This document shows positions 43,883 through 56,739 of a stretch of 60,000 nucleotides of DNA, piece after piece (position 1 is the stretch's first letter; each line of letters starts with the position of its first letter). The stretch covers positions 6,326,001 to 6,386,000 of the forward strand of contig NC_079883.1 in the NCBI RefSeq assembly GCF_029227915.1. The letters are read 5' to 3'. The translations under genes and the position numbers were made by a program. The notes below the pieces were generated by a model, which ran no database searches, had not been told where the DNA came from, and saw only the letters and a program-made list of their open reading frames with translations. Source of the DNA: Hydractinia symbiolongicarpus (lineage: Eukaryota > Cnidaria > Hydrozoa > Anthoathecata > Hydractiniidae).

Positions 43883-46800
43883 ACAATTTGCAGAGTATGA
43901 GGTAAAAGTGCCTCTAGAAGGAAGTTAACCTTGTGTTTATTCTGTACAATGCGTTAAAAATGATGGCAATCTGGGACAGTGTTGAATCGAATTACTAGGG
44001 TGGCAACTTTGTTGTATATTGAGATGGATATTCTTCTCCTATGGTTGAAATTTCTTTGTGAAGTAAACACCAATTATTTTTAGCATAAAATTTTCGACCA
44101 AGTTTTCCTTTTTTTTAGTTAATAACTTAACATTTTGTAGCCCCCTGAAAAATTGTTTTTATTATTTTAACCACTCATAAAGTTTTCTAAAAGAACACGT
44201 GATTAATTACACGCTTGAGTTAAACACACACAGTGCGCGATAGTATTACGTTGCGTTTAACTTCATGCTACAGTAATTTGATTATAAGCAGCCTGCATCA
44301 GCTACTTCCACGCAAGCGCAATAAAGCAGAACGGAAGTGGATTGGTCAATGCCATAGAGCAAGAAATTTCATAAAAAATTTGTACCTTTACATTTTCAAA
44401 CATAAATTTGTTCAAAAAAAAAAAAAGTTCAACAACTTAAGTTGAGCTGTTAACAAAATTAAATTTGATCAGGTACTGTAAACAAAACACTGAGAGTTGT
44501 TACTATCAAACGCATAGTTCCTCAAAATGAATTAAAGTAAAGTGGCTTAACAAAACATATAAGTTAAACCATTCCCGTCCTCAGAGTTCTTTGAGATTAA
44601 AACCTTGAAAGTAGCTCTGGACCTGTCTGGTCACGTGATAACAAGTACCTGATGTTGTGCTTGCAAACTAACCGTCTTTAATTATTACAAGCTCGTGAGC
44701 TTGTATTAAAACACAAATGTGTCCCACAAGAATGGAAATTTTTGCCTCTCTGAGCAGCGAAACGGGAGTTGTCGTGTGTTCGAATCTCACCTTGGTAATT
44801 ATATTTACTTTTTTTGTTGCTGTTATATAAGTGTTCAAAAGCATCATTTAACTAACCGGTAAAGTGAAGGTGTTTCCACCAAAGTTGAATGTAGGCAGAA
44901 TTAAGGTCTCCCAAATATGCCTGGAAAGTAGTCTGCAAAAATTTGCAGACCACTAAAGAAGATCTTACAAATCAATTTTGAAAAATAACTGCATAGTGCG
45001 TAACAAATATTATTGCCTATCTGAATAGCAAAATATGTCGTGTCTAACTTCCTAACACATCCCAATCTGACAGACAGCTTTTTGTAAACTTTATTAGCGA
45101 GGTTGTTTACGTATATCATACGTCTTGTTGGACTTATTGTGAGAACCTAGTTAGATTCGCAACTTGAGAAATCGCATTTGACAAAATGAAAAGATCTTGA
45201 AAATTTTAAAAAACTTTTTAATGTTTAAGCTACATGAAACTTACTTACGTAGCCAGTCTTTGTTGTGTAGTTTAGGGCTAGGTATAGATATAGCTAGCTA
45301 TAAGTGAAAATCTCACTATACGTAAAAATTTAGCACACTAGCTAGCTAAATATTTATCCATTATATTGCCGTTTTTGTTTTCCATCATGAGCTTATATTT
45401 TTATTCATGTGCTTGACCAGCGTGGCTGCTACTACTTTAAAATGTACTTCAGGAAAAATATCCCTAAAAAGTTGTTATCTTTCTGTCTCTGTCTATAGAC
45501 GTAGTTAGATATTTCTGCGAAAACTGTTTTGTTGAATCAGCGTAGAGCCTGATTATATAAAGTGGCTCACAACATGCTCAATGTAATCAAAATAATCAGC
45601 TTGCGTGATAGTATTAAAAATTTCTTTGACAATATATGAAGCAAGTCAACTCTTCAAGGCTAGTTAGCTTATTTCTCAACTCAGGATGAGTTGATTCAGT
45701 GGGTTACTTTTATCTTTGTTTTACGCTTTACGACAATTTTTCGTTTATTTTGCTGGTTTATTTACACCTTTGATCTGTTATTTCTCCAAGACAGAGAACA
45801 GTATATATAAATCATACTGAGCCAAGCTGCCTTGTACAATCAGGCCCTTAGTATAAATACAAAAGGTCAAAGAAATGCTAGAATTTGCGTTTTGAATTAT
45901 TTTTTTTTGTAGCCTGAATTTGACATGTCACAAAAACTGTTTATGAACTTATTTCTTGGAATAAAAGGCATGAACACAAATTTTTGTGAAATACTTTTGT
46001 AATCCTGATCACAAAACTTTTTGTGAGACACTTAATTATGTTTGTAAAAAAAAATAAAAAAATAATAATGTTTGCGATCAAAAGGCATTTTTATAAAAAA
46101 AATACAGTTTTATTTTTTCAAAAGAAATACGATGACAGTAAAACGTTTTCTTTTTATTTATATACTTTTTACACTTATGGAATGTTTATATTTATTACCC
46201 GGGTAAAAGGGCGCCATCGATATTTTCGAAGATCGCGCAATGTGATTGGTTAGAACTTACGTCATAGCGGGCAATATTCCACGGTATTGACCGCTACCAT
46301 AGCAACCGTGTTTAAAGTTTAAATATGGTAGTATTAAGTGCAAATAAACACGGAGAAAAGTAAACAAAACGCGAAACAGAAGTGAAAAAGAAGTGAAACT
46401 TACTTTTATTTTTTAAAGAATTGTATGATGTAGCTACATTGTTTTATAGTCTTCTAAGAGGGATTGTTACCATCAATCTTTTTATAGGTATATTACCATG
46501 GAAATTAATCTCATTTTGTGAAATAATTATTTGTGCTTTTTATTTTGAAAAAAAATATAATAAATACTTTATATTTCGCTGAACAGTTTCTACTAATTTT
46601 ATTTTTAAACAAGTTCTTTTACTGCCACAATTTGCGGTTCTAACAATTTTTTTTAATGCAAATGAAATGATGTAAATTGATTCGCAGGAAAAAACTCTTA
46701 CGAGATTGCTGCAGAATTTTCAAAATAATTAGGACACAAGGTACTTGAAACTTGCAAAAGTTTACTTTAATGGAATAAATTTTCGCGGGGGTTAAATGTC

Positions 46801-47257
46801 GCGAATTTGTCCCTTCAAAATGTGGAAACAGGCCATCCGTGAGAATTTGGAAAAATTGTTCGACATGCGAAATTTTAAATTTGTGTTTTCCTTTGTTTGA
46901 GGCTTTCTACTTGTAGGCCTAATTTTTCAACCGACTACTGAAGATGAAAAGATAAGACAAAAATGACAATAAAGTTGATTTAAGTAGCTCGTTTTAGCAG
47001 GTGTTATATTTTCTAATGATGTTATAAATAAAGCAAGTTTAAAAACTACTAATGAAGTACAATAGATATAATTTCTGCTGGTATCGCTTTTTTTTCGACT
47101 GTCTTCGCGCGTAGGTCCGGTTCTTGCAGCACCGTTAAAAAACATCGTTCTGATGTCACCATCTCGTTGCGGTTTTTTGGATGGAACAGCAGACGAATCT
47201 TTACTCATTTTCTTTTTTGTCGCATTTGGCTGGGAACCCGCATCGCAAGATTTAATC
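43883..47257. other. Intergenic, no gene recognised
   Basis: About 3.4 kb with no supported gene. A B-box-like GTGTTCGAATCTC at about 44771 follows CTGAGCAGCGAAACGGGAG and may be another decayed SINE. A minus-strand frame at 46927-47208 begins MSKDSSAVPSKKPQRDGD; its first half looks protein-like but no domain is evident. Confidence 0.35.
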
Positions 47258-47472
47258 AGAAATGACCCAAGAATCTTTGAGTTTCAACAAAACTCACTAC
47301 ATTAACGCATATAAAGTTTGCAAAAGGATCAAAGAAGTTCTCAAGCCGTGCATAGAAAAAGTTATTAAAGAACAAAAAAAAAAAATTCAATTTACCACTT
47401 GATCAAAAAGCTTTAGTCAATATGGATGTCTTTACTGGCCAAATGACAAAAGAAGTTTCGGATCTGTATTAG
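47258..47472 (+). pseudogene. Broken DDE transposase fragment
   Basis: The translated stretch reads SFNKTH, then IKEVLKPCIEKVIKEQ. After a frameshift in an A run (about 47372-47384) it continues as FNLPLDQKALVNMDVFTGQM with TKEVSDLY and a stop. The NMDVFTGQMT strand resembles the region of the second catalytic aspartate in DDE_1-like transposases. The fragment ends just before the long-TIR element that begins near 47505. Confidence 0.65.
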
Positions 47473-47504
47473 AAAGAAAATATCGAAACGTGGCATCATC
47501 TCAA

Positions 47505-50500
47505 GGGCATCTTGTATCTTTTCTGACCCCGGGACGGCGATACAAACATGGCCCTGGAGGAGGCCTCGTCACGTGACCCTTCAATACACAGTTTTTCTGT
47601 GTGTAATATTTAATGAGATTTGTCTCAGTTAACCAAAGTTTTATATATAACTTTGCAGAGCTAAGCAAGCTCGGCGTTTTACGTCACAGATACGTGCGGC
47701 GAGTTTGTTTTGTTTTCCTCATACACACAAACTGCACGAATATTGCCCTTGATTGTTTTCTAAATATATAAATATACAATCATGTTATTTGGGCCGCTGT
47801 TTACTTGAAGAAATTCAAGCACTTTAGTTATGTGTAATTTGCTGAATTGGTTGGCTAGAAAGCACTGGGTTGCAAAACTTGTAGCTAGGAGTAACTTGGA
47901 AATTGGTAAATGATTTACCCACCTGACCATACCACTTCGTTGGTTCTCTAAGGTGCAAATACGGCTACATATTTTTCAACTGGTCGTGTCATTCTAGGTG
48001 CCTGACTTAAAGTAGGTAGCCAGAAATTTAACTTCATATTAACATTTACATTTTTTATTCATTTTGGCGTAAAATTAGAATTCCCATTTACTGTAAGTTC
48101 ATGACTGTGTCTACATTACTGCTTTTGAGGACCAAGATTTTGCTGTACGAATCCCAAAGTTGATTTTTTATTATTTTTTGCACAAAGTTTATTTAAACAA
48201 TATTTAACTGAAACTGAATTCGTAAATGGTGGACCCAGTGCTTGCAGTTATATTGTGCGAAAAAGGCTTCAAAAAGTATTTCCTTTAGAAGTCTTTTTTG
48301 CCTTTACATTTTGTGGCCTTAACATTTCCAAAAAGCCACCAATTACTTATAAATTCTGCTTTTTCTTTCCCTGATGTCATGTTTATAAAACGCCTTATAT
48401 ATAACGCCTTATAAAACGCTTTTTTATTTTTTATTCAAAAAGCTCACATTTTATTGCACATGACAGATATACAAAAACAAGGTTTTTTTTGTTTAAAACG
48501 TAAATAATCCAAAACGTTTATCAGAAGCATTATGCTGGTTTGAAAATTGAAATCGACAAGTCCACATGTGATCTGTTTTGTTGATTCCATGTATCACTGC
48601 CTTAATTGTTTAGAAATTGATTGCTGTCAAAAACGGCTTATCGGCGTCTCTAAAAAGGGCTACATTCTGAAACTCAGAAAGTATGATGATAATAGAGCTG
48701 TTTTTTAACTCAATTTCATCAAACCAATTTAAAACCATATCATACTAAATCTCAAGTCAATATTTTAATTTTTACTGAAGTTATGGGACGCTATATAAAC
48801 TAGACACTCGGTTTAGACTTTTTTTTGTTATTATTGTATGTTTACTGCTTTGTAATTAGCATTAAAACTCTTGAGATAATATATCACAGTGTTGAGCTGT
48901 TTAATATCTACCACTATCTTCAGTACAACCTGGATTTAGCCACATACTAGATTGAGCGCTTAATCAAAGCGTGACTTAAAATTTAATTGAGTTCGGTTTT
49001 CTGAAATTTCTTCATAGCGTGTTAAAAAAGGCCTAGCAAGAATCAGTCTAAGAAAATCTTCCTACCTCTTCTTTTCCAAAAAATGGCTGTGTAATTTTTT
49101 ATGCCTTATTATTTGCCGTAAAATTACCTTTTATCGGATTGGCCTAAAAGTACTCCATCACAAGTTACAAGTCAATAACTTTACTTTTTTACCGAAGTTA
49201 TTGCACTTTAAATTTTCTTGAATTAAGCCGGGAAATGTGCAGAATGATAAAATGGCTCCTATGGTTAACTTACTGGCTTTTTAAATCTTTTATTGTAACC
49301 AAAGCATATAAAATAATAAAACATGTCTACTAATAACAACCTGATATAACAAGAAGCCCTGGGGGCTCTAAGAATTTCCGCGCGCTACCAAAATATTTGA
49401 TGAAAACCTGCTAATTTGTTGTGTTATTGTTCCAATCATTCGAAGAATTTTGGTGCATGAACCTCTGAAGATAAAGCACACCAGTGAAATTATATCTTAC
49501 AACAAACGCAAACAAAACGAAGCGTGTCATTAAACTCACATTTTAAAAGAAATTGCTAACAAAAAATACAGCCGTTTATGGTCTTAAACGGCATTAGTTG
49601 ACAAAAAATCAAAATTTTGATGTCACCATCATTTTCAGCATACTTTTTTTTATTAACTGTGTCAATTTTTGTCGAAAATAAAGCAGTTTTAATGTTTGGA
49701 TAAATTTTGGCCTGAAATGACATTTAGGTGACAAAAAATCAAACTTTTGTTCTATCATCATTTTCAGCATACTTTATTTGTTAACTGTGCCAGATTTAGC
49801 CGAAAATGAAGTGGTTTTAATTTTTGGACCAATTTTGGCCTAACATGGCATTTAGGTGACAAAAATCAAAATTTTGATGTCACCAATATGTTCAGCATAC
49901 TTTTTTTGTTAATTGTGCCAAAATTTGTCAAAAATAAAGTAGTTTAAATTTTTGGACCAATTTTGGCCTAAAATGACATTTAGGTAACAAGAAATCAAAA
50001 TTTTGATGTCACCATTATGTTCAGCATACTTTATTTGTTAACTGTGCCAATATTTGTTGAAAATAAAGTAGTTCTAATTTTTGGACCAATTTTGGCCTAA
50101 AATGACATTTAGGTGACAAAAATCAAAATTATTATGTCACCATTATGTTCAGCAGACTTTTTTTGTTAACTGTGCCAATTTTTGTCGAAAAAAAATACCA
50201 ATTTTGGCCTGAAACGTCAATACGAGACTTCCCAGTAGTTAAGGAGCTTGGGTACGAAGTTTACATCTGTAGCAACGTGAAATCCCAGGGTCGATTTTTT
50301 CTCAAAAAATGCTCCGAAAGAAAAAAACGACGGTTTTAAAGAATTTCCTACGCCTTCGGGCGCGGAAATTCAATGATGCATAATTTTGTAAAAAAAAACA
50401 TTTTCGATATTTTGTGCAAAATTATTTTGTCTATAAAGGGCATGGGCGGCACTAGATCTCCATTATAGGTAACGTCATTCTTTGCATAAAGCTTCAAATT

Positions 50501-50908
50501 AAACCTGGCCACTTGGAAACATGTTCTTTCTTTCTTTTTTTTATCTTGATTTTGCTATAGCTAGGTATACTGTGGTAGCTAGCTACTTTTCTAGTTTTAT
50601 TAAACTTTCCTAGCTATTGAAATATTGTCATGTAAGCAGTATTACTTTATGATGTCTTATTTTATACTCTCGTTGCTTAGAAATGCTTTTTATTAAACTT
50701 TTCACTTTGAAAACACCTCCGCCATTTTAATACGCACAGCTTCCTCCTGTTCGTCACAGACTCGCCACCTCGCCAAAATGTTTTTGTATGGCGCAATAAT
50801 TATGTGACATATCCGCGTCAATCAGGTTTCATATCGGACCGGCCTCTTCCAGGACGTATCGCCGTCCTAGGGTCAGAAAAGATACAAGACGCCCTGGGGA
50901 CGAGGTTG
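47505..50908 (+). mobile_element. Long-TIR DNA transposon (MULE-like), copy A, interrupted
   Basis: The right end GCCCTGGGGACGAGGTTG and the inverted left end AGGGCATCTTGTATCTTTTC, then GGACGGCGATACAAACATGG, form terminal repeats of about 65 bp. The interior matches copy B (56938-59673) in inverse orientation over most of its length. The outermost left bases are degraded. No transposase frame is present. The DINE-like copy at 49348-50374 is inserted inside. Another difference is that copy A lacks about 350-400 bp found in B near 58225-58630. Confidence 0.78.
49348..50374 (+). mobile_element. Helitron/DINE-like element, copy 3, nested
   Basis: Ends are as in the copies at 1.8 and 42.9 kb. Five internal units are marked at 49634, 49763, 49891, 50020 and 50148 (the last as TTCAGCAGAC), with periods of 128-129 bp. 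The inverted sister copy of the host transposon at 57.5 kb lacks it, with AACAACCTGATATA running into ATTTAAAACGTAATG, so the insertion boundary is directly visible. Confidence 0.85.
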
Positions 50909-51133
50909 TCTATAAAATATTTTATTTTTAGGCCGAAATTAGGGTTAAGAAAATGCCTACGCCGGCCTAACCCTAGCTCCGCTCCTGCTTGTAGTTCCTA
51001 GAGTTGAAATGCCCCTCTATTTCACAGGACTTAACGAGACTTTGACCAACGTTCAATGTAAAACCACATTGTAAATTCACAATTATTATTATTTATCAGT
51101 TACAATATTTTAATTCGTCTTCACACTTTTTAT

Positions 51134-51349
51134 TTAACTGTTGCAAACAAGTTTCACTTTATCATCACACATATCCCAACAATTATTTCCACTGTCATCA
51201 CAAAACTCTTTGCATTCTTCAACAGTCACATGCTTACAACTTGGATCAAAATTTGCTCTTGCTGTTCCATCTGATATACCTGTTAACCCTATAGGAACAC
51301 TTTCAACCAACACCAGAAGTAACAATACAATACAGATCTGTACCTTCAT
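51134..51349 (-). CDS. Secreted six-cysteine peptide, DDSG type
   Basis: The 71-residue product starts MKVQICIVLLLLVLVESVP. The mature part has C-x7-C-x3-C-x6-C-x3-C-x7-C with ECKEFCDDSGNNCWDMCDDK and ends CNS. TTTATTTTTAG lies seven bases before the ATG on the minus strand, so the longer upstream frame is rejected. The stop codon overlaps an AAATAAA signal. It is 27 kb from its closest paralogues at 23-24 kb and lies between two inverted copies of the long-TIR transposon. Function is unknown. Confidence 0.83.
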   Translation of the reverse strand: MKVQICIVLLLLVLVESVPIGLTGISDGTARANFDPSCKHVTVEECKEFCDDSGNNCWDMCDDKVKLVCNS

Positions 51350-53332
51350 GTTGGTTCTAAAAATAAATTTTGCAAACAAAGTTTTAAAGAGTTTTCCATT
51401 CCTCATTCTTCATTCCTTTTACACTTATTTAAGATAGACTACTTCTTCTTTTTTATTCAAACATCTCCCTAAATGTTAGAATTCTTGTCAACACTCCACT
51501 TTATGAGGAGTTTTCTACTTTCAAATGGTTGGGAGTACACCGGTAAGAACTTTAATTAATCTCATAATTTTGAGTCCATATTGTAGCATTTAAAAGGTTA
51601 CAATGCTGACGTTTACGGATCAATTACAAGAAAACGTCCAACTTAACCTAAATTTCGATGTTTGTGAGTAAGAAATGGTAGCTACGAATTGCAGGAGAAA
51701 TTCCATGAATTTTACCCGACCTTACAACTAGTTGGTTATACTTTTTACTAAAAGTTTAATTTGTTTTTCAAGTTTGCCCTACTTAAGGAAAAAGCTGGAA
51801 AAAAATTATTTGTCTTTTAAAGTTAATTTTTTGTTCCATGTAAATGTTGTTCACCGCTATTAAACTTTTTATATTAGTCAGAAACCATCATAAAATTATG
51901 TTGGTTTCGCCTCGTGTAAAGCCAACACATATCTAAAGCCACAATTTTTCCTTCCTTTCTTTTCAGAAAAATAGATCCAATATATACACATGGCTAATCA
52001 TTCTCTTATACTGTAACCACAGAGCCAATATAAGCAAATTTTAACAATTATCTTTCAAACTTTTTTGAAAAAAAATCTGCTTTACGAAATAAGCAACAAA
52101 GGAAAGAAACATACCTTACACAACTTTAGGAAATCCCTCTTTCTGCACAGCTTTATAGCAATATTGTTCGGACTTAACAACGAAAATATTTCGCAAGACA
52201 TTTTTCTTCAATGTTTTTGTTGTGAAGTATGTCGCCATAGCTAAACTTCTTTATGTTATCTGTAAAAACGGAATCACATCCTAATATTAAACCATAATCA
52301 AATCATAAATGGTTTTATCGAAAGGATGCTTGCCGTACGAAAAATAACGAATACGAAATACGAAACTGAAGGTCAAAAGCATTTGACGTTTGTGCACCTT
52401 TACCGAGGACTTAAATAATAAAAAGCGATCACTGACCTGTTTTTTTTCTGTGTCTAATTTGGATTATATTACATCCATTAACTGATAGATATTTTCAGGG
52501 GGACAGGATTTGAAATCTTGTAACCTCAAGTGTTTGACAAAGCCGTTTCTATATAAGTAAAACGCATTTCAAACATATTAAAGTCCACTGATCAACATTC
52601 ACAGCGATCTTAGGACTTCGAATTTTAGATTATTTGGTTTGATCCAAAACATTAAAGGGCGCTAGTTTTTGCTGACGCCACCTCATCAAATTTTTACCTC
52701 CTTTTCAGAGCTTTCCTCGCCGTGGAGCGGATTGTTCTATAATGCGGACATTGTGGAAAGTGCAGCTAGCGCATTTTCGATATTGGTTACTAGGTCTACA
52801 CTCCTTTTAAGGTATAACGTTTTCAGCCTAAGTACTGGCCAAGTGTTGCCGTTTGGTCATTTTGAAAAAAAGCAGCCTTTTGCAAAAATACATTGTTCGG
52901 ATTTGTAGTCACGAAAATAAAAGAAGAAATTGCACATTGTAAAATATTAAAAAAATACATAAAAACAATTTTTGTTTTATCTTTACATAGGATAATTTTG
53001 CATTCTTTTAGCTCAATCAAAGTGATTGTGAAGTCGAAAATTTCCAAAAAAAATTTTCCTGCAAAGAAAAAATTAATAAAGAAAATTGAAGGCTATATTC
53101 CTGAAATCAACTTTTCTGTTCCTTTGCAAGGAAATAAATGTGTTTTGTGTAGCCGATATCCGTAAAGCCAATTGTTAAAACCTACAACGTAACTATGACA
53201 AAATATAAAATACCTCGTCCTAAAGTTTCACAAAAATGATTAACTTTCATTCTAATTACGTAATTAACATGATATAAAATTATCTATAAAAGTACAATGA
53301 ACAAAAGAAGATTCGTTTTTTGCAAATCTCTT
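51350..53332. other. Intergenic, no gene recognised
   Basis: About 2 kb with no recognised repeat. Plus-strand frames at 52669-52908 and 52893-53165 and a minus-strand frame at 52823-53047 overlap and lack supporting features. Confidence 0.35.
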
Positions 53333-53614
53333 TCAGATACTAAAACGTCTCAACATACTGGAGCGAAATACGTAAAAATCGATAGAAGTAAATAAAAGCT
53401 TAAAAGTACATTTCTTCTTCTTTGCAGGTAAACATAAGACATTGCAGTCGCCATTATTACAGAATTCTTCACAAACTTCTCCCATATAGTACGAACACCT
53501 AACTCTTACTGTGTCTCTCACAAGAAACGATCTGGTCCTCGATTTCTTGAGTTTTGCTTGATGGGCACATGTTAACAGTAGTATCATGCACAACAGCACA
53601 CAAACAGTCTTCAT
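53333..53614 (-). CDS. Secreted six-cysteine basic peptide with C-terminal extension
   Basis: The start MKTVCVLLCMILLLTCAHQ is chosen over the upstream ATG because it gives a signal peptide like its paralogues. The acceptor-like ACATAG then GATAG junction lies about 30 bases upstream. The mature part has a basic stretch and C-x7-C-x3-C-x4-C-x3-C-x7-C with YYMGEVCEEFCNNGDC. Where the 25.6-kb paralogue stops two codons after the last cysteine, this gene has AAG in place of TAG, so the frame runs 22 residues further. The product would be 93 residues. It lies between inverted transposon copies. Function is unknown. Confidence 0.78.
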   Translation of the reverse strand: MKTVCVLLCMILLLTCAHQAKLKKSRTRSFLVRDTVRVRCSYYMGEVCEEFCNNGDCNVLCLPAKKKKCTFKLLFTSIDFYVFRSSMLRRFSI

Positions 53615-56057
53615 GATGAGTTTCCTTGTTTGTACTATCCTATGTTTAAAAATCTTTTTTAAGAAAAAGACTTCAGTAACGCAGCAGTTAAAAGGCGGGC
53701 TAATTTTGCCGCTTTTTAGTTGCTCTTGAAATTCACAGCAAACAAGCAATTGAGACTATTTTACTTTTCAACCCGATCGCGTCATCTCAATGCAGACATT
53801 ATAGGGATAGCCCATATTTGCTATAACATGCATACGTATACGAATTTTTAATGCCGAATTAATCACATTCTCAGCCCATTGGTTTCTACACTATACGGAA
53901 CTAAGGCTTATGCGGAATTTCTTGCAAGTCATTGCTAGAAATAGAGTTTCGTGGGCATTCTACATGGCACCATTCGAAGATCATGCGTCAACATGGCATC
54001 TTAGTATTTGACGCCTGTCTTAACGGATGTAAATTTCACGGATTACTTAAAGTTGTAGATTAACAAGCAGAGCATTTAGTGCAATAATAATGTAGCAATT
54101 TTATTCAAGGTATAAACATATCTTTACAACTTTATTATTTCTATGCAAACTCTACATAGATGGAGATACGAAGCTGGCATGCTATAAGAGGACGACACAA
54201 AGGATGTTGAAGACAAATAAAACATTTTACAACTAATCACATTAGTGTGGAATAAGCAGTCAATCTACTGATCATCAGAAATACAGTTCTTAATCAATAA
54301 CATGAAAACACTTAATCATTTTTGTTTTCACAAAATCTTTAGAGCGATTTATTTATCACCACGTCTTGACAGACAACTGTTATAATAAAGCAACATTCTT
54401 CTTTACCGCCTTCCACGTGCTTAGTTCATAAAAAAGGGTAATTCCAACAGCACTATTATACCAACGCGTTGTATTTCAAATCTCATTTTAATACACACCT
54501 AAACATGCATGGATTTACAGCCAGTCACCTTCGTCTACATATAATTTAGCTTTTGTACGCATGCTTTTACTTTCGTTAGACACAACTAATTGCGTTATAA
54601 TTGCTTCCTTAATCATTTCGAAAACTATTTTTAAAAGTTCATTTGGATCCAATAATACAAGACAATTAAATTTCGCTAGATGCTCGCACAAAATATAGTG
54701 ACCTTCTTGGATTTGGCAGAAAATTACACTTCCTTTAACTTCTTTCTTGCTGTTGAATACACAATAAAAAACACATGATGAGTAAAAACATACAATGTAT
54801 TCGGTGCAGAATGTATTAGTGTACTCAGTGCAGATGCAGATGCAACAAGAGAGTACTCGCTACTATATGTAATTTTACACATTAACATATTTTCTTTCCA
54901 CAATAAACAAGTCAGATGATGTATGGCTATGGTGATTTTCAATTGAAACCATTTTTGAATAATCATTTCCCTGTGGTCTAAAAACTCTCAGTCTCCATTG
55001 CGAAATTGGAGTGTTTTAATAAGCTTTTTTCTCAAGAGAATATCGTAAATGAGATAATGATGCAAAAAAAAACAACTTTTTCCAATAAATGACTTCATTT
55101 ATCTGGTGAACTTTTTCTCGTTCTTAAAATAGAGAGAAGGAAGTAACATTAGTAAGTTAGTAACAGGAAGTTCCCCCTCCGATTGTAAGATTGAAACAAC
55201 AAGATAAGATTGAAACAGCTGTTGTCCTGCCATGTATGTTCTCTTCTGAGCCTGCGCAGAAAACCTGTCCCGGCATGGAACCGACAATTTTCCTCTAGAA
55301 CTAAAAAAGAAAACTACAATTTTAACTATTCTGTGATCGTCGACGCTGTTTCAGGGCAGTTGGTACGGGCATGAAATAATTATTACAATATTTTTTACAT
55401 TTTAATAATTCTATAGATTTTTTATCAACAAATCTTAGAATCTGAACAAGATTGTACATTCAGAATTATGCTTAAAATTGCTCGTTCCGATCCCTTGAAA
55501 GAATGCAACAACTGCAAAACAGAAAACACTAAAAAGAGAATGATTACATTCTTCCCGTACTCTATATATTAACGGTCACGGTTCATTAATCCACGGCTTA
55601 GGAATTAACGACGGCTGTATGTTCTATATCCCAAATATCTAAGCTTTACCATGTCTTGATGTGGATTGCTCAGAAGAAAAAAAAGAAACAGAAGTTTTTT
55701 AAAAGCAAAGTGAAACTATAAACTGGAATATCCGGGGTTAATGTTACGTCCTTAAAAGTAACATATTTTTTCGGTTTCTACATAGCTAATCCACATAAAG
55801 AATGCCAAAAATTACCCGAAAATTCTGTCCACAATTTATGGAATGATGCTGCTTGATAAAGTAAAATTGTGTTGTGAGCTTCAAGTTATAATTATAATCT
55901 TAAGAGAATTCTTATATCGTCCCGATTATAAGTATTTTATGGAAATTCAAGGAATAGTTTCGAGTAATAGCCAATATCTAACAACCTGGAAGGTATGGGA
56001 CCAAAACATTTGGCATGCAGGTGTGTTATAGATGAATATAGAAACTCAGTAAGAGTA
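53615..56057. other. Intergenic, no gene recognised
   Basis: About 2.4 kb, AT-rich. Frames at 54724-54966 and 55099-55287 (minus) and 55843-56031 (plus) have no recognisable features. Confidence 0.35.
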
Positions 56058-56121
56058 AGTTCATATGCAGCGAGCCAGGCCGGCTAACCGAGCCAACCCG
56101 CTTCCATATGAACAGCCCCTA
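56058..56121. mobile_element. Short relative of the GGGGCTGTTCATATGG MITE
   Basis: GTTCATATGCAGCGAGCCAG at the left and CCATATGAACAGCCCCT at the right are inverted and match the ends of the element at 34200-34616. Only about 60 bp remain, so it is an internal deletion derivative. Confidence 0.62.
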
Positions 56122-56739
56122 AGTATCACAACCTTGCGCCATAAAAAAAAAAACTTATTAAAGAAAATTCGGCAAAAAGAAAATATTGGCAAGAGCGACA
56201 AGTGACTTATTTGATCCCTCTTATTTTTAAAATGGATTTTAATTTTAGGAAGATACCGGAGAAGAATTTATTTTACATTTGGCTAATTACGATTTAGGGA
56301 ATAACTTTCTTTTTTCAAGCCTTAGGAAATATCTTAGATCATAAAATCTTTTGTGTATTCCGTCACAAAAAAGACTAGTACAACCTAATTGGAGTCTGCA
56401 GAGATCCTTTCTACTAGAGACAACTTTTACTTTTTCGTTTTATGATAACGCTGCCATTTTAAAAATTACAGGTTTCATTTTCAGGAGAGCTGTTCATCAA
56501 CATAAATTTAGAAAGATTTTAGAATAATCCATTTACCTTTTCACTAAACAACGCTGCTACCTTTGCTGTTTCGCGTTCTTTGATGTGATGTTTACCATTC
56601 GAAAAACATAGCTTAGCTCGCTTCGGTTTCTGGTTTCTTTACACAATGCGCAGCTAATGCTACCATTTTGTAAAAAACATGGTCTTACAGCAGTATTTTC
56701 AACGAATTCACCCGTTCTTTATTTACGGCATTTTGGGTA

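Noticed and set aside
46927-47208. Minus-strand 93-codon frame with a polar N-terminal half
   Set aside because: The first 46 residues look plausible but no domain, signal or splice-supported continuation was found.
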